This document shows positions 16,653 through 27,003 of a stretch of DNA of 64,000 nucleotides, one piece after another. The notes under the pieces are model-generated. The model was given only the letters and a program-made list of their open reading frames with translations, did no database searches and had not been told where the DNA came from. Position numbers and translations under genes: made by a program. Source of the DNA: Notospermus geniculatus (Eukaryota; Nemertea; Pilidiophora; Heteronemertea; Lineidae); contig NMRB01000396.1 in assembly GCA_002633025.1 (NCBI GenBank), positions 235,942-299,941 on the forward strand, given 5' to 3'. The first letter of the stretch is position 1. The number at the start of each line of letters is the position of its first letter.

Positions 16653-17155
16653 TTAGTTGACGTCCTTGTGTGGTTCTGCGGAAACATCGTGTTAGAGCAC
16701 TGAAGCCAGGTTTAGTTTTTGCCTTTTCTGATGGATTGACATCTAATGAGGAAACTTCAAACAAGATCACCGAAGTCAGGATTATTTTAAAATGTGTATT
16801 GGGAAGTGTAGGCCTTTATTTGTTGAAAAAACAAATAACTGAAGAAAAAAAACGCATAAAATGGCTTATTAATTTATGTCTTTCTGATGATATTGCACAA
16901 ACTCTTCATGAATTTTATGTCCTGAGGATGGAAAATGAATAAGAATAGTAAATAGATGCAATTACATTGAAAATTTTAAAAAAATGTCCTTTTTTGCCCT
17001 TCTCCCAGAAAGTGCCCCCTAGCGGCTATTATCAGCAAAAATTTTTTTGGCAACATGACGTTTCTTTCAAACCGTCCCTAAGGGTCCTAAACCTGGCTTC
17101 AGATTTGCTCTAACACGATGCTTCCGCAGAACGACATAAGGACGACGTGGACTAG
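16653..17155. mobile_element. Non-autonomous transposon with ~65-bp terminal inverted repeats
   Basis: The left arm (about 16653-16722) and right arm (about 17090-17155) are reverse complements. They share TTCTGCGGAA, ATCGTGTTAGAGCA and GAAGCCAGGTTTA. The roughly 370-bp interior carries a 90-codon plus-strand frame from 16670 that has no recognisable domain and begins inside the left arm. I treat that frame as incidental. Confidence 0.75.
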
Positions 17156-17464
17156 GTGAAATAATATTGATTTTTCATGCCGTATTTTTTTGGCAGTTCC
17201 TAAAATCAGTCTAAAAACCGGTAGCCATTTTTTGCAGTGTTTTCGCTCCTTTTTTTTGCAGTTTTGGCGGGTACCAACGGCATCTCAGGCGACCAGTTCA
17301 CGAGCTATTAGTAAGTTACAACATGGAGGAATCTCCTCCAAGGTTACAGCATGCAAGGAAGAAGACATCGAATTGCTCCGATATGAAAACATAAAGAGTC
17401 CCCACGGTCAATTTCATTCCTCACAAGCAGATAAGGGTTTACACCAGTTAGAAATCGTGCTTGG

Positions 17465-17559
17465 GCCAGGGTCCATATCAAAAACATTTGTCAAAATGTG
17501 ATACTTATCTTTTGTGTTGAACAAAGGATAAGTGTCGTTTTATAAATATGGACCCTGGC
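17465..17559. repeat. Short inverted-repeat MITE
   Basis: The ends GCCAGGGTCCATAT and ATATGGACCCTGGC face each other, with further matching inside (GATACTTATC and GATAAGTGTC). Total length is 95 bp. Confidence 0.75.
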
Positions 17560-17631
17560 GTATTTCTCGGGTGTCGGCAAGGAATGAAGTCTTCGAATGA
17601 CACTCGCTATTGAACTGCGTGTTTGCCCTAC

Positions 17632-17740
17632 CTTTCTTAGATCGCCGTGAAAAGTGTCGAGCGATGTTGCTGACGAAGTCGCGGGCTCTGATCCAGAACT
17701 GGGGATGCAAGCCATAATGATCCTCCACAGGCACAAGCGC
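17632..17740 (-). other. Possible orphan coding exon
   Basis: On the minus strand, an acceptor (CTTTTTGAAG) at 17741 and a donor (AAAG|GTAGGGC) at 17632 bound 109 bp. The open frame includes VEDHYGLHPQFWIRARDF, whose composition (aromatic and charged, no low complexity) looks like real protein. I do not recognise the family. Neighbouring exons with matching phase were not found, apart from the weak candidate at 18090-18162, whose phase does not match directly. Confidence 0.3.
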
Positions 17741-18089
17741 CTTCAAAAAGACGAAAGGTAAAAATGCTCCACGCGATCTGCTTGCCAGAATGATGCTTTC
17801 TGACGTTCAAGGATAGTTATATGGACTCTGCCGGATGGAAAATAGATACTCTATCTGTTTTGATCTAAGGGAGAGAGGGAAATTACCCAATCTGAACGTC
17901 AGAGAACGATTCGTGCCAACATCGTATCTCTGATGTATATCGGACAGCGCCATATTGCTCCGGGATCTACTTCTTCGGTGATGCTCGACAAGACTGTTCA
18001 AATCTATCGATCTGAATGATCAAAGTTACCAATTAGTGATTGTGAGTGTTGCTACACATAGAAAAATGAGTTGAAGCATGTTACCTTAC

Positions 18090-18162
18090 CTGATGAAGGG
18101 TCACTCACGCTATAGCAGCAGGTTGAACTTCTCAAGTGGTGAAGTGAAGGCTGGTCGGCCAT
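18090..18162 (-). other. Possible first exon
   Basis: A minus-strand ATG at 18162 in good context (CAAAATGGCCGAC) opens a 24-codon frame ending in a strong donor (CATCAG|GTAAGG) at 18090 in phase 1. It could be the first exon of the gene containing the orphan exon at 17632-17740, but a connecting exon would be needed to fix the phase. No product is recognised. Confidence 0.25.
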
Positions 18163-18164
18163 TT

Positions 18165-21080
18165 TGTTTCGACATTGTAACGTTGTCCATCCTCAAGTGT
18201 TATCACTGCCTAAAATGTGCCTTAATCCACTGAATAACTTCAGATTCTACAATAAATAAAATTATCCCACCGATATAATGCGCAAAGAACCCATTTATAC
18301 GTGAAAAACTATCAGCATTGGTCTGCACTATATCATCAAGTGCGGAAGGTTACGGTCAATGTCACAGACGACCCACTCACTGCGGCGAATCACTGAATTA
18401 TCTCGTGATTTGCGAGATGATTACTACGCCGAGGCTCCTATATACAGTCGAGGTAGGTTACGATGGCCGCCCGAATGTAGCCGAATACCTCCGAAGATGA
18501 CGTCGATTGGGAAATTACCCAGGATAATTTAAAGGGGGACATGACTTCACACACGTAAGCAATGAACAACAACTAAACAACAAAAACAACCGATATTTCT
18601 CAATTTGTTATGGTTCCTGACCCAGCAATCACGTCATCGGCCTTCCCGTCCCAAGAACATGCCAGAAAAACACGGAGAAAACATCACATGGTTGAGCGTG
18701 GCCATGAACCGTTTGTTTACAGCGGTTTCTTTCAACGAGTTGCCGCGCTCGTTTGGAAAATGATCATCGATTTCACAATAACTAAACAAGATGGCATCAC
18801 CACCCAATCGTCATATCAAACTAGTGACAAACATTTCTGTCAATTTTGTGCCGATTTTGATGAATTCGAAGCTGATATGAATTCCCGAGGTTAATATCTT
18901 CTGAAGATTGTCCTCTCAGTCACGCACATCCAACATCCGATTCATGGAAGAGCCGTGCTATGACGTCAGGGAGGTGTGCCACATCTAAACCAGTTAGATC
19001 TCGTCTAGCGAGTCGAGCCCCCAAGGTGACCTTCGTATATTATAAATAGGCACTATTTTGTTTACTTCTGATCAGAATCACATGTGCTTCGTCGAAGGGG
19101 GCGCCCATGACATGCCGATTGAGGAGCGGGATTTCTAGTGAGGGGAGAACCGAAGATCCGGTGGATATATAAGGTAGGTGTCATCACCGATTCCAGACGT
19201 ACAACCAGACGAATCTCCATTGATTATACCGTAGACTGTTTTTGAATAGGAAATTATGACCGCAAACATCTGTTGACAGGACTGATACTCTAGCTCTATC
19301 CCAGTCTATAGGCCAACTTATATCTAGGCCTAGGCTAGACCTAGGTAGGAAGGCCTATCCTGGCTGGGTTAGCCTATCTATCGAGACCAGTAGGACTGGT
19401 CAGTGGCCGTCGCGGTCGTCCGTCAGTGTCTCGGCGGGCCTTCCTCAGCCTCCATTAGCATGGCCAGGTGTAATGTTTTTCACTGCCCCCCGTTTGCCAG
19501 TGCCTCCCAACAAAAGATTGACGGAATTAGCCGCGACGTGACAATGGGGGAGGCACTGATCAACTTCTGTATTTGAGTGCCCGCCGAACAATAAAGCGGG
19601 CATTGTCATACGGGGGGCATTCTCATACATTACACTTGGCTGCCCAGGCCCCAGGTAGGCCTAGTCTAACGCATTCTTGCCAGTCTGCCACCTCCCATTT
19701 TGTACTGGAAACTACAGCACAGACGAACACCAGATAGTAGGCTAATTAGTACGCTTGAGGTGCCACGTTTTAGGCTGTTGCATCAGATACTCCAATTGAA
19801 AAGAAATATTTGGGTCGGTAGATAAATTAATGGTTTGAAAACATACATTTAGAGACAACCATCTTGTCCCCGACAGAGATAAATTATTTTGCATTGCTCT
19901 CCATTAATAGGCCTATACACCAGCGCCAGGCGCGCGTGACGTCATGAAATCGCGCCAATTAACGACTGGCATGTCTCCAACTCGCCAGGAGGAAACATCA
20001 ATTGATATTTGATGTCTTCCAAGGGAACGACTGAGTCGACAGCGGGACTTATTTCACTGCAACCCAACGACCACCGAGAAATTTTGAGCGCCCGGTAAAA
20101 AATCGCGAGGCGAAAAAATCGCCATGCATGTTGCCAATATTATTGGTCAACCTGCTGTGTGACATTTCGGAAAAGGCCGTCCACTTGATCATTTTGACCA
20201 TGTCAAGTGTTCCACTGTACCCACTGATATTGAAAAACTACATGTAGCCAGCTGTAATATAATGTATCATCATGACATGAAATTGAATAATTGGCCCCTA
20301 ATTGAAATAATGGTTTTATGAGTTCAGAGTACAATTTGCCGTGGTCAAGGAGACCATGGAATTTGGAACTAACGCGGTGACCTGTCGAATAACAGAGTGC
20401 GTCACTGAGTAGCCTACTTCACTGATTTAAAAGTATCAACACCGGGAGAACCGAATTATGGTCATCGACGAGAACGAATAGGCATATGCAGTGGAACCCC
20501 TCAGTTCGACCACCCCTCTTAATTGACCACCCCTCTAAATCGACCGATGTCGGTCCCAATGAAATCCTTCACATTTTCCATTAGAAAAGTCGACCACCCC
20601 TCTACCCCGACCGCACCACCCAAATGGCGGGTCCCGAGCTTCATTTCAATCGATCGAATGGTCATGGTCTCTAACCATATATTCTAATCCCTGAACAATA
20701 AAAGCGGAGTTTGATTTTAGGGGAGTTAGATCCCTGTCACACCGGCGCCTATTAATACCAAGAAAGCTTGGGCCATAATGCTGGAGGAAACCGTGCAGAA
20801 TCAGAGGAATTGTCCTTCCTAATGCCTCCATCATTGTCGACTTCACGCCAGTCCCAAGGCCTTGCGCCAGTCCAAAACCATGTGGAGACGCTCACTGCAG
20901 TCTGACAGCCCTGTTCAGGGCTTGGGACAAGACGTAGCAACAGTGACTCATCGACAGCAATATAATATAAACTTCTTTTTTTCAGCTATTCGGGATAATA
21001 CCCGACGAGAGTCCCAGCGTCTTCTTCGTTTTGGCAGCCTTGCCGAGAGGAAGCAATCAAACGAAAGCATTGTGGGAGTG
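18165..21080. other. Intergenic stretch upstream of the oxygenase gene
   Basis: No gene is recognised. A TATA-like word (GGATATATAAGG) occurs near 19163. A 94-codon plus frame at 18610-18894 has no recognisable domain. Around 20490 the sequence CAGTGGAACCCCTCAGTTCG, followed by repeated GACCACCCCTCT, resembles the terminus of a pogo/Tigger-like element, but only one end is visible. Confidence 0.35.
19464..19636. repeat. Inverted-repeat element sharing a core with 11618-11742
   Basis: The left arm (TGTAATGTTTTTCACTGCCC then CCCGT) and the right arm (ACGGGGGGCATTCTCATACA then TTACA) are imperfect reverse complements. A second pair, AGTGCCTCCC and GGGGGAGGCACT, lies inside. The interior holds GATTGACGGAATTAGCCGC. 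Confidence 0.65.
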
Positions 21081-21116
21081 TAGCCGAAATTCTCTCTTGG
21101 AGTTGATAACGCAGTC

Positions 21117-24100
21117 ATGTTCGTTACTCGGCGCGGCGTTCTGAGTCTACGGCGTATGTGTCTCAATGAGGCACGGACTCTCACCCAAATTGCAGGGAGG
21201 TCCTTCCTACCAAACTCCTTGAGCAAAAACTTCCCAAAATTCCTCAGAGAGGCCCCCGACCAGTTTCCGCACGTGTTCAAATTAAATCTGAAGACAATAT
21301 CAAAACCGGAGCTTGGGAAATTTGGGCGCAGCCTCCGACCGTTGTTGGACGGGATGGTTGATAGATATGGTGCCGTGGTCCTCCGTGGTTTTAACATAGA
21401 CGATGCAATGCCTTTCTCAGAATTCTTCCACGCTCTTGGATATCGTTCGGTACCATACTACGGCGGGACTGGCGTCAAGGCAGAGGTTGCGACGGCTGTT
21501 GCTACGCCCAGACATAACCCCCCAATATGTACGGTCGAACCGCATAACGAAATGTCCTACATGGAGTACTACCCTCATCTGGTAAGATTCTTCAGATTGA
21601 AACAGCGGTTTTCTTTTCCTTGATAACTGGAAGAAATGCACAAATAATGTGAGGGGTAATTGTATTCTTCCAGAGGCGCATTGGTACAGGATACTGGCCA
21701 TCTTCGCACCCAGGGTCTTCACAACCCCCCCCCCCGCGCACTTGTTTCTGATGACATAGAGTTTTCGCAAACCCCGAAACGCCAAACGCGAACGTCGGTG
21801 CTCTCTTCGTGGCATCTAACAATGGGTTTGGTGTTCGCGTTTCCGTTTCGTGGGCTTTGCGAAAACTCCCTGTCAAAGGACCTGAGATTCTCAGGATGGA
21901 TACTGGCAAGACATAGNCCAGATCACATTTACCAAGAGGTAGTGGTGTTGCACAACACTGACTTGAAAACAGATTATAGCTCTTTCATGGTGTCAGTCAA
22001 AGCTGGTCAGCCATGACACTGGCTGCCGAGGGTTGTGTAACATTATTATTTGTGATCATGCCATTACAGTTTAGTGACAAGAGGTCAGCCAAGTACCTTC
22101 GGCCAGTTCAATGTGAAAAACACTTTACCATCTGATCTGATTAATACATGTAGTTTCAATTCATGTCGCTTAGGTTCATATGTTCATCATCAACGATTTG
22201 ACGCACATGGTTGATTCATGAATCATTCGAACGTAAATTTAGGTCACTTTCATTCATTTGTCCGCGCTGTTTTAATATTCATGCATTTAATTTACATATA
22301 CATGTACATTTACTGAGGTAATTTTATGTATATCCAGGTGTATCATATACATGTACATGTACATGATAGGCATAAAACGTGATCTTCATGAGCTCCTAGG
22401 CCTATACTTTCAGGTCAATGATTTTTAAAAAGCAGTGAAAAGGCTATCCCCATATTCCAGTATGCAAATTTCAGGGAGCAGATTGCAGAATGATCCACTG
22501 ATGGTAACACTAACGCTATTAGGGAGTTTTCGCAAAGCCCCCGAAACGCCAACGCGAACGTCTATCCTTTTGTTCGGTGCTCTCTTCGTGGCATCGAACA
22601 ATGGGTTTGGCGTTCACGTTGGCGTTTCGGGGGCTTTGCGAAAACTCCCTATTAATTCATTCGTCTCCAACGTACACAAGTTGTCAATAAGGTTAGCGTT
22701 GTGTTACCGTTTTAGGGACGATCCCTTAAAACTCTTCATTGTGTGACTACTCTCAAATTGAATGCAAGAAAAAACCGGTCCGGCCCTGGAGATCTTTTCA
22801 AAACTTGCTTGTGCGTCACATCTCCCCAAGGTGAAATTGAAGTGCAAACTCCGCGAAGACGGAGTTTTCATTAAAGCATTAAAAACAGAATTAGGGCGTG
22901 ACCATTTTTTATGCATTCCTCTTTTCCTAGGTGTTTCTCTTCAATGAGATCACACCCGCCCGTGCCTGTGGTGGTGAGGTTGTCCTTGTGGACACCCGGG
23001 ACATCATGCACGAACTTGACGAGGACGTCGTCGATAGGTTCAGACGCCTTGGAGTGAGGTATTTTCACCATTTACCGGGCACGGAGGACAACGTCTTTCA
23101 GCCCTGGCAGCAGGTAAGAAAACATATCCTTACGGTGGCCCATAGAGCTCATTGATGAAAAATATTTACATTTGCAATTTTTTTTCAATTCGATAATTTT
23201 TTTCTTGGGGTTTGTAAAATTTTTAGAAGTTCCCACCTCGGTGAAAATATTACCACCGCGGTGAGAATATTTCCACCTCGGTGGAAATATTTCCACCGCG
23301 GTGAAAATTAATTTTCACCGCGAAAATTAATTTTCACCGCGGTGGAAATTAATTTTCACCGCGGTGGTAATTATTAATTATCACCGCGGTGGAAATTATT
23401 TTCCACCGCGGTGATAATTAATAATTACCACCGCGGTGGAAATATTTCCACCGAGGTGGAAATATTCTCACCGCGGTGGTAATATTTTCACCGCGGTGGG
23501 AACTTCCAAAAATTTTACAAACCCCCAAGAAAAAATTATCGAATTGAAAAAAAATTGCAAATGTAAATATTTTTCATCAATGAGCTCTATGGGCCACCGT
23601 ATATCCTTGTATGCAGGAGACGATCACCGGTCTCCAAGTCGGTCGGCCATGATGAATGTGACGTATCTCCAAAACAACATCTCACAATATGGTTGGCTCA
23701 AGTCAGCTTTCAGTTGTACCGGTAACTGACGACCGAAAATGTTGAATCAGGCGAATGAGCTGTTCGTGCAAACTGCATGAAAAATGTGAACCAATCGGAA
23801 CTTTGATGTTTTGAAAGAGCCAATAATGAGTCATTTTCTGTCTTCGTAGGTAATGGAGACATCATGCCGTGCCAAGGTTGAGCAACACCTGAAAGCAATG
23901 GGCACACAATACATCTGTTGGGGTGACGATGGGTCTTTGACGTATTGGACAACACGACCTGCCATTGTTCGCCATTACAAAGTTGGTAAGTAACACCAAA
24001 AATTTATGAGTCGCTTATGAATTTTTGGTAACACACGTTCCCGTGGCTGTTGGGGAGGACGTCCTCATCCGTTTCATGCAGATAGAGCTTCCGGCGTTGC

Positions 24101-24591
24101 TTCTTCTTGAGAGAGACGAAGTCACGAGGGATGAGGACTCGAACCAAAGACCTACTGGCAAACACCTGTCGATATTATCGGGGTAAGGATAAGTCCAGTC
24201 GCGGTAGGACCACCAGTAAGGCAGGTAGTCGCATTTTTACGCCCAATCATTCATTCTTGCAGGTGACATGGTCTGGTTCAACGCAGCAGTTAACCTCCAC
24301 GCATCACACTGGCGCGCACACCCAAAATTCGTCCATATTGATCTACCAGAAACGCACTACCCGCACACTACGCAATATGGCGACGGTTCACCCATAGAAG
24401 CGGACGTTTTGCAACAAATTCGGGAGGTCACGTGGAAGAATGCCGTCGGCACGAAGCTTCAAAAAGGCGATATTATGGTGATGGACAATATGTACGTCCA
24501 ACATGGACGATTAGGTTATGCTGGAACTAGGAAGGTTTTGATAAGTCTGGCACGGCGGGACACCGATGATCACGAACATGACCATGAATGA
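21117..24591 (+). CDS. TauD/TfdA-like (clavaminate synthase-like) Fe(II)/2-oxoglutarate oxygenase
   Basis: Four exons, 21117-21581, 22931-23113, 23850-23985 and 24263-24591, join through GT-AG introns with phases 0, 0 and 1. They give 1,113 nt, or 370 residues. The start is supported by an in-frame TAG at 21081 with no other ATG between. Residues 1-30 are rich in Arg, Leu and Ser with few acids, suggesting a mitochondrial presequence (inference). The proximal metal ligands H143 and E145 (EPHNEMSY) fit the H-x-D/E motif. H342 (QHGRLGY) fits the distal histidine and R351 (GTRK) the 2-oxoglutarate-binding arginine. The IVMDN stretch before H342 and the NEITPARACGGEVVLVD strand are typical of the TauD/TfdA fold. 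The length fits animal and plant relatives of Arabidopsis At3g21360. The substrate is unknown. The tail is short and rich in Asp, His and Glu. Confidence 0.93.
21690..21905. repeat. Dispersed repeat interrupted by a palindromic MITE (nested)
   Basis: The sequence on either side of the MITE at 21758-21870, TCGCACCCAGGGTCTTCACA on the left and ACCTGAGATTCTCAGGATG on the right, reappears uninterrupted in order at about 53615-53706. The MITE therefore sits inside an older dispersed repeat. All of it lies in the first intron of the oxygenase gene. Confidence 0.75.
21758..21870. mobile_element. Palindromic MITE, GGGAGTTTTCGC family (copy 2, inserted in another repeat)
   Basis: The left end is slightly eroded (GAGTTTTCGCAAACCCC) and the right end is intact (GGCTTTGCGAAAACTCCC). 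The core CTCTCTTCGTGGCATC is shared with the other copies. Confidence 0.85.
22522..22649. mobile_element. Palindromic MITE, GGGAGTTTTCGC family (best-preserved copy 3)
   Basis: Complete 128-bp element with arms of about 35 bp, bounded by TATTA at 22517-22521 and at 22650-22654. This could be a 5-bp target duplication, but AT-rich chance cannot be excluded and other copies do not show it. Intronic in the oxygenase gene. Confidence 0.88.
23132..23600. mobile_element. 469-bp foldback element with 8-bp target duplication
   Basis: Flanked by ATATCCTT at 23124-23131 and at 23601-23608. The two halves are near-perfect reverse complements over their whole length, starting ACGGTGGCCCATAGAGC and ending with its complement. 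The central third is built from repeated CACCGCGGTG palindromes separated by AAATTAATTT-type spacers. The 8-bp duplication is typical of hAT and P-type elements; the ends are not a classic hAT CAGGG. It sits in intron 2 of the oxygenase gene, with its target duplication starting only 10 bp after the exon 2 end. Confidence 0.92.
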
Positions 24592-25480
24592 ATCACTTTT
24601 TTGATGGCGATGTCCGCTTGAGCCTTTCATCACGCGACGTGATTTTCACGGAGAAGGGCTGATTTTACCATCTGATCCCCTGCCCTCGTACCGCTCCGCT
24701 AGGCGTATATAGCGGGAATGTACGTGGGCAGGGGACCACTCTGTAGTAATCATCCATTCGTCAGCGTGACAATGTGTAAATCACTAGCGAACACAACATC
24801 CATCATCGTTTCTGTTGTGAATGTTCCCCCTCACTGTATACTGCGCGACAGAACAGTCATGGTCTCTCTGACTTTGTCACCACGTTCCCAATACAAAGAA
24901 GAAAACACTGAAAAGGGACAACATTGGCAGATGTTACACTAGTCTTTATTCACTAGCCAAATATAGCGAATGGCGATACACAGTCGGTGCTGTTTGGGAC
25001 TATCCATTTCATATAGGACTATCCATTTCATATACATGTATAGGGAGATGCGCCTAGAATGTCCTGTGCCGAAGGCTGGCTTGTTGCGTGCCAATCTGAG
25101 ATGCCGCACGGGACCAGAGTAGGCTATAGTTGGCCATAGGTATCATACCCACTAAAGCGCGGGTAGCGTAGTGGGTAGCTGTTTGAAACTGCAGGAGGAG
25201 TTTAAGAGTAGGCCTACATTACGATTTCAGTGTGATAGCAGCTGGGCGGTCTTGTTCAAAGTAGGCCCGGGACGTGTCGAGTTAGGCTTGATGATGGAAA
25301 CAATGCTTTACAATAATCCATTTTAAGTAATATCGTTGAAATTCGATGCGATGAGAATTTAGTAGAGATATCTCACCAACGATAAATCTGTGACGTGTAT
25401 TGATAAGTGGGTTGAAGACAAATGAAACCGCGTGCTGTGACGGTACGACCGTATTCGCGCGGGCGGCGACTCTACCCCGG
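24592..25480. other. Downstream flank of the oxygenase gene
   Basis: This stretch contains the likely 3' UTR and then intergenic sequence. No further exon or strong repeat is seen. Confidence 0.35.
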
Positions 25481-25483
25481 TAT

Positions 25484-25810
25484 AGAGTTTTCGCAAAGTC
25501 CCGGCGAAACGCCGACCGCAAACGTCTACCCTATTGTTCCTGTTCTCTTCGTGGCATCAAACAATGGGATTGGGGTTCGCGTTGGCGCTTCGGGGGCTTT
25601 GCAAAAAGGGAGTTTTCGCAAAGCCCCCGAAACGCCAACGCCAACGCCACGAAGAGAGCACCGAACAAAAGGATAGACGTTCGTTGAGTTGCGGGAGCTT
25701 TGCGAAAACTGTATATAATTTGACGTATTCATCTGAAACATACGGTCGTTGAGTTTCGGGAGCTTTGCGAAAACTCTATATAATATGACGTATTCATCTG
25801 AAACATACGT
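25484..25810. repeat. Two GGGAGTTTTCGC-family MITEs in tandem plus a 65-bp duplication of their end
   Basis: One eroded copy (25484-25607) is directly abutted by a second copy (25608-25710), joined as TTGCAAAAAGGGAGTTTTCG. A segment of about 65 bp ending in ATATAATTTGACGTATTC and the following ATCTGAAACATACG, which includes the right terminal repeat GGGAGCTTTGCGAAAACT, then occurs twice in a row (25681-25745 and 25746-25810). Confidence 0.8.
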
Positions 25811-25940
25811 ATCTAATTTTCACTTCGATCAGTGTGCACGGCTATCGGGGTGGCGGGTGTAGTTTCGTTTCTGCCTGATTCCTCCTTGCCTAGGTGTCGT
25901 TGAGGAACTGGGTCGAGACGCTGTCACTGATGGGTTCTGG

Positions 25941-26480
25941 ACGCCATGTTCCCGGAACGCCGCGAAGCGGCCAATCTGCGAAGCAATCTGACGTCAAAAG
26001 CGGAACGCTGCTGTGATATGGTTATGTAAATAATTTTTCGAGAATGACTAAAAATGGGCTGTGCTTCGCGACTAAGGCGCATTTGAGGCTGGAACGCATG
26101 GGGAACGATGAAGACCGTAAAGACTGAAGTTTGAGACGTGGAATTGAGTAAGCAGAGCGTGAAATTATTATTTGCGGGCCTAATTTAGGTTTGGTGTATA
26201 CGTCACACAACGCCGCCGACTTGCGCGCCGCCGCCTGGTTACCCAGCCTCGTCCCAGGTGTAGTCACAAATTCAAATTCAAATTTCACAGGAGTTCGTCT
26301 TCAACACTGAGACACTCGTCCCCAGGTGTAGTCACAGGAGTTCGTCTTCAACACTGAGACACCCTTGACCCTGAGACACCCTTTAGTATATGCATCCCCT
26401 CTGTACTATAATATACAGTCTGTACACCCGAACCATGGAGAGGTACACCCCTCCATGGTTCGGGTGTCCATCGTTCATGT
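25941..26480 (-). repeat. ~540-bp dispersed repeat (copy A), inverted relative to 56952-57461
   Basis: The sequence from ACGCCATGTTCCCGG to GATGGACACCCG (reading both strands) matches 56952-57461 in opposite orientation over nearly its whole length. Near 26425-26470 it carries the hairpin ACCCGAACCATGGAG / CTCCATGGTTCGGGT. Both copies keep an 80-88-codon frame (here minus strand, 26288-26022) with almost identical peptide sequence, for example ISRSAYSIPRLKLQSL. I do not recognise the peptide. Confidence 0.8.
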
Positions 26481-26741
26481 CATTATTGTGTACCAAGCCA
26501 CTGTTCTGTTGTCGACGTTACAATTAGGCCTAGGCCTAATCCACACAGGCATACTCATTTGGTACATGACATGTATCTCAAGCCGCCCGGCGGCTGAACC
26601 AACAATGACTGGTTCCGATTCCTCTGGATTCTGGTGTGGTATTGGTCGTACATGTAGCTTGGAGGACTGACATAATTCCTCCTATACAAGAATATTGGTG
26701 GTATTAGTGTTCTTGGTCAGGGAAGTCTTCACTGTAAATAA

Positions 26742-27003
26742 AGTGCTTTTCAGAATGTCCAGTCATTTTTGCACTCATTTTACCTTGCAATGGAACCTAA
26801 ACCACAAACCACAAATTGACCAGTTATGTGTGCATGCCGATTAACGGCTGACCACCTTCTAATAGGACCTTGTTCAGGTCTATACTCTGATTCAAGATAA
26901 TCATGTAATCATGTACACGTAACTGGCCCTTTTTTGGTTTGTGGTTAGGTTCCATTGCAAGGTAAAAGGAGTGCAAAAATGACTGGACATTCTGAAAAGC
27001 ACT
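26742..27003. mobile_element. MITE with long (~75-bp) inverted repeats
   Basis: The left arm beginning AGTGCTTTTCAGAATGTCCA is matched by the right arm ending TGGACATTCTGAAAAGCACT. The arms continue inward through TTGCAATGGAACCTAA and its complement. The loop is about 110 bp. No target duplication was established. Confidence 0.85.

Noticed and set aside
18610-18894. 94-codon plus-strand frame
   Set aside because: It has an ATG and ordinary composition but no domain, no splice context and no conserved feature; it could be chance.
24110-24170. tRNA-like B box (minus strand GGTTCGAGTCC) in the last oxygenase intron
   Set aside because: No matching A box or cloverleaf could be drawn. It may be a decayed SINE, but there is too little to call.
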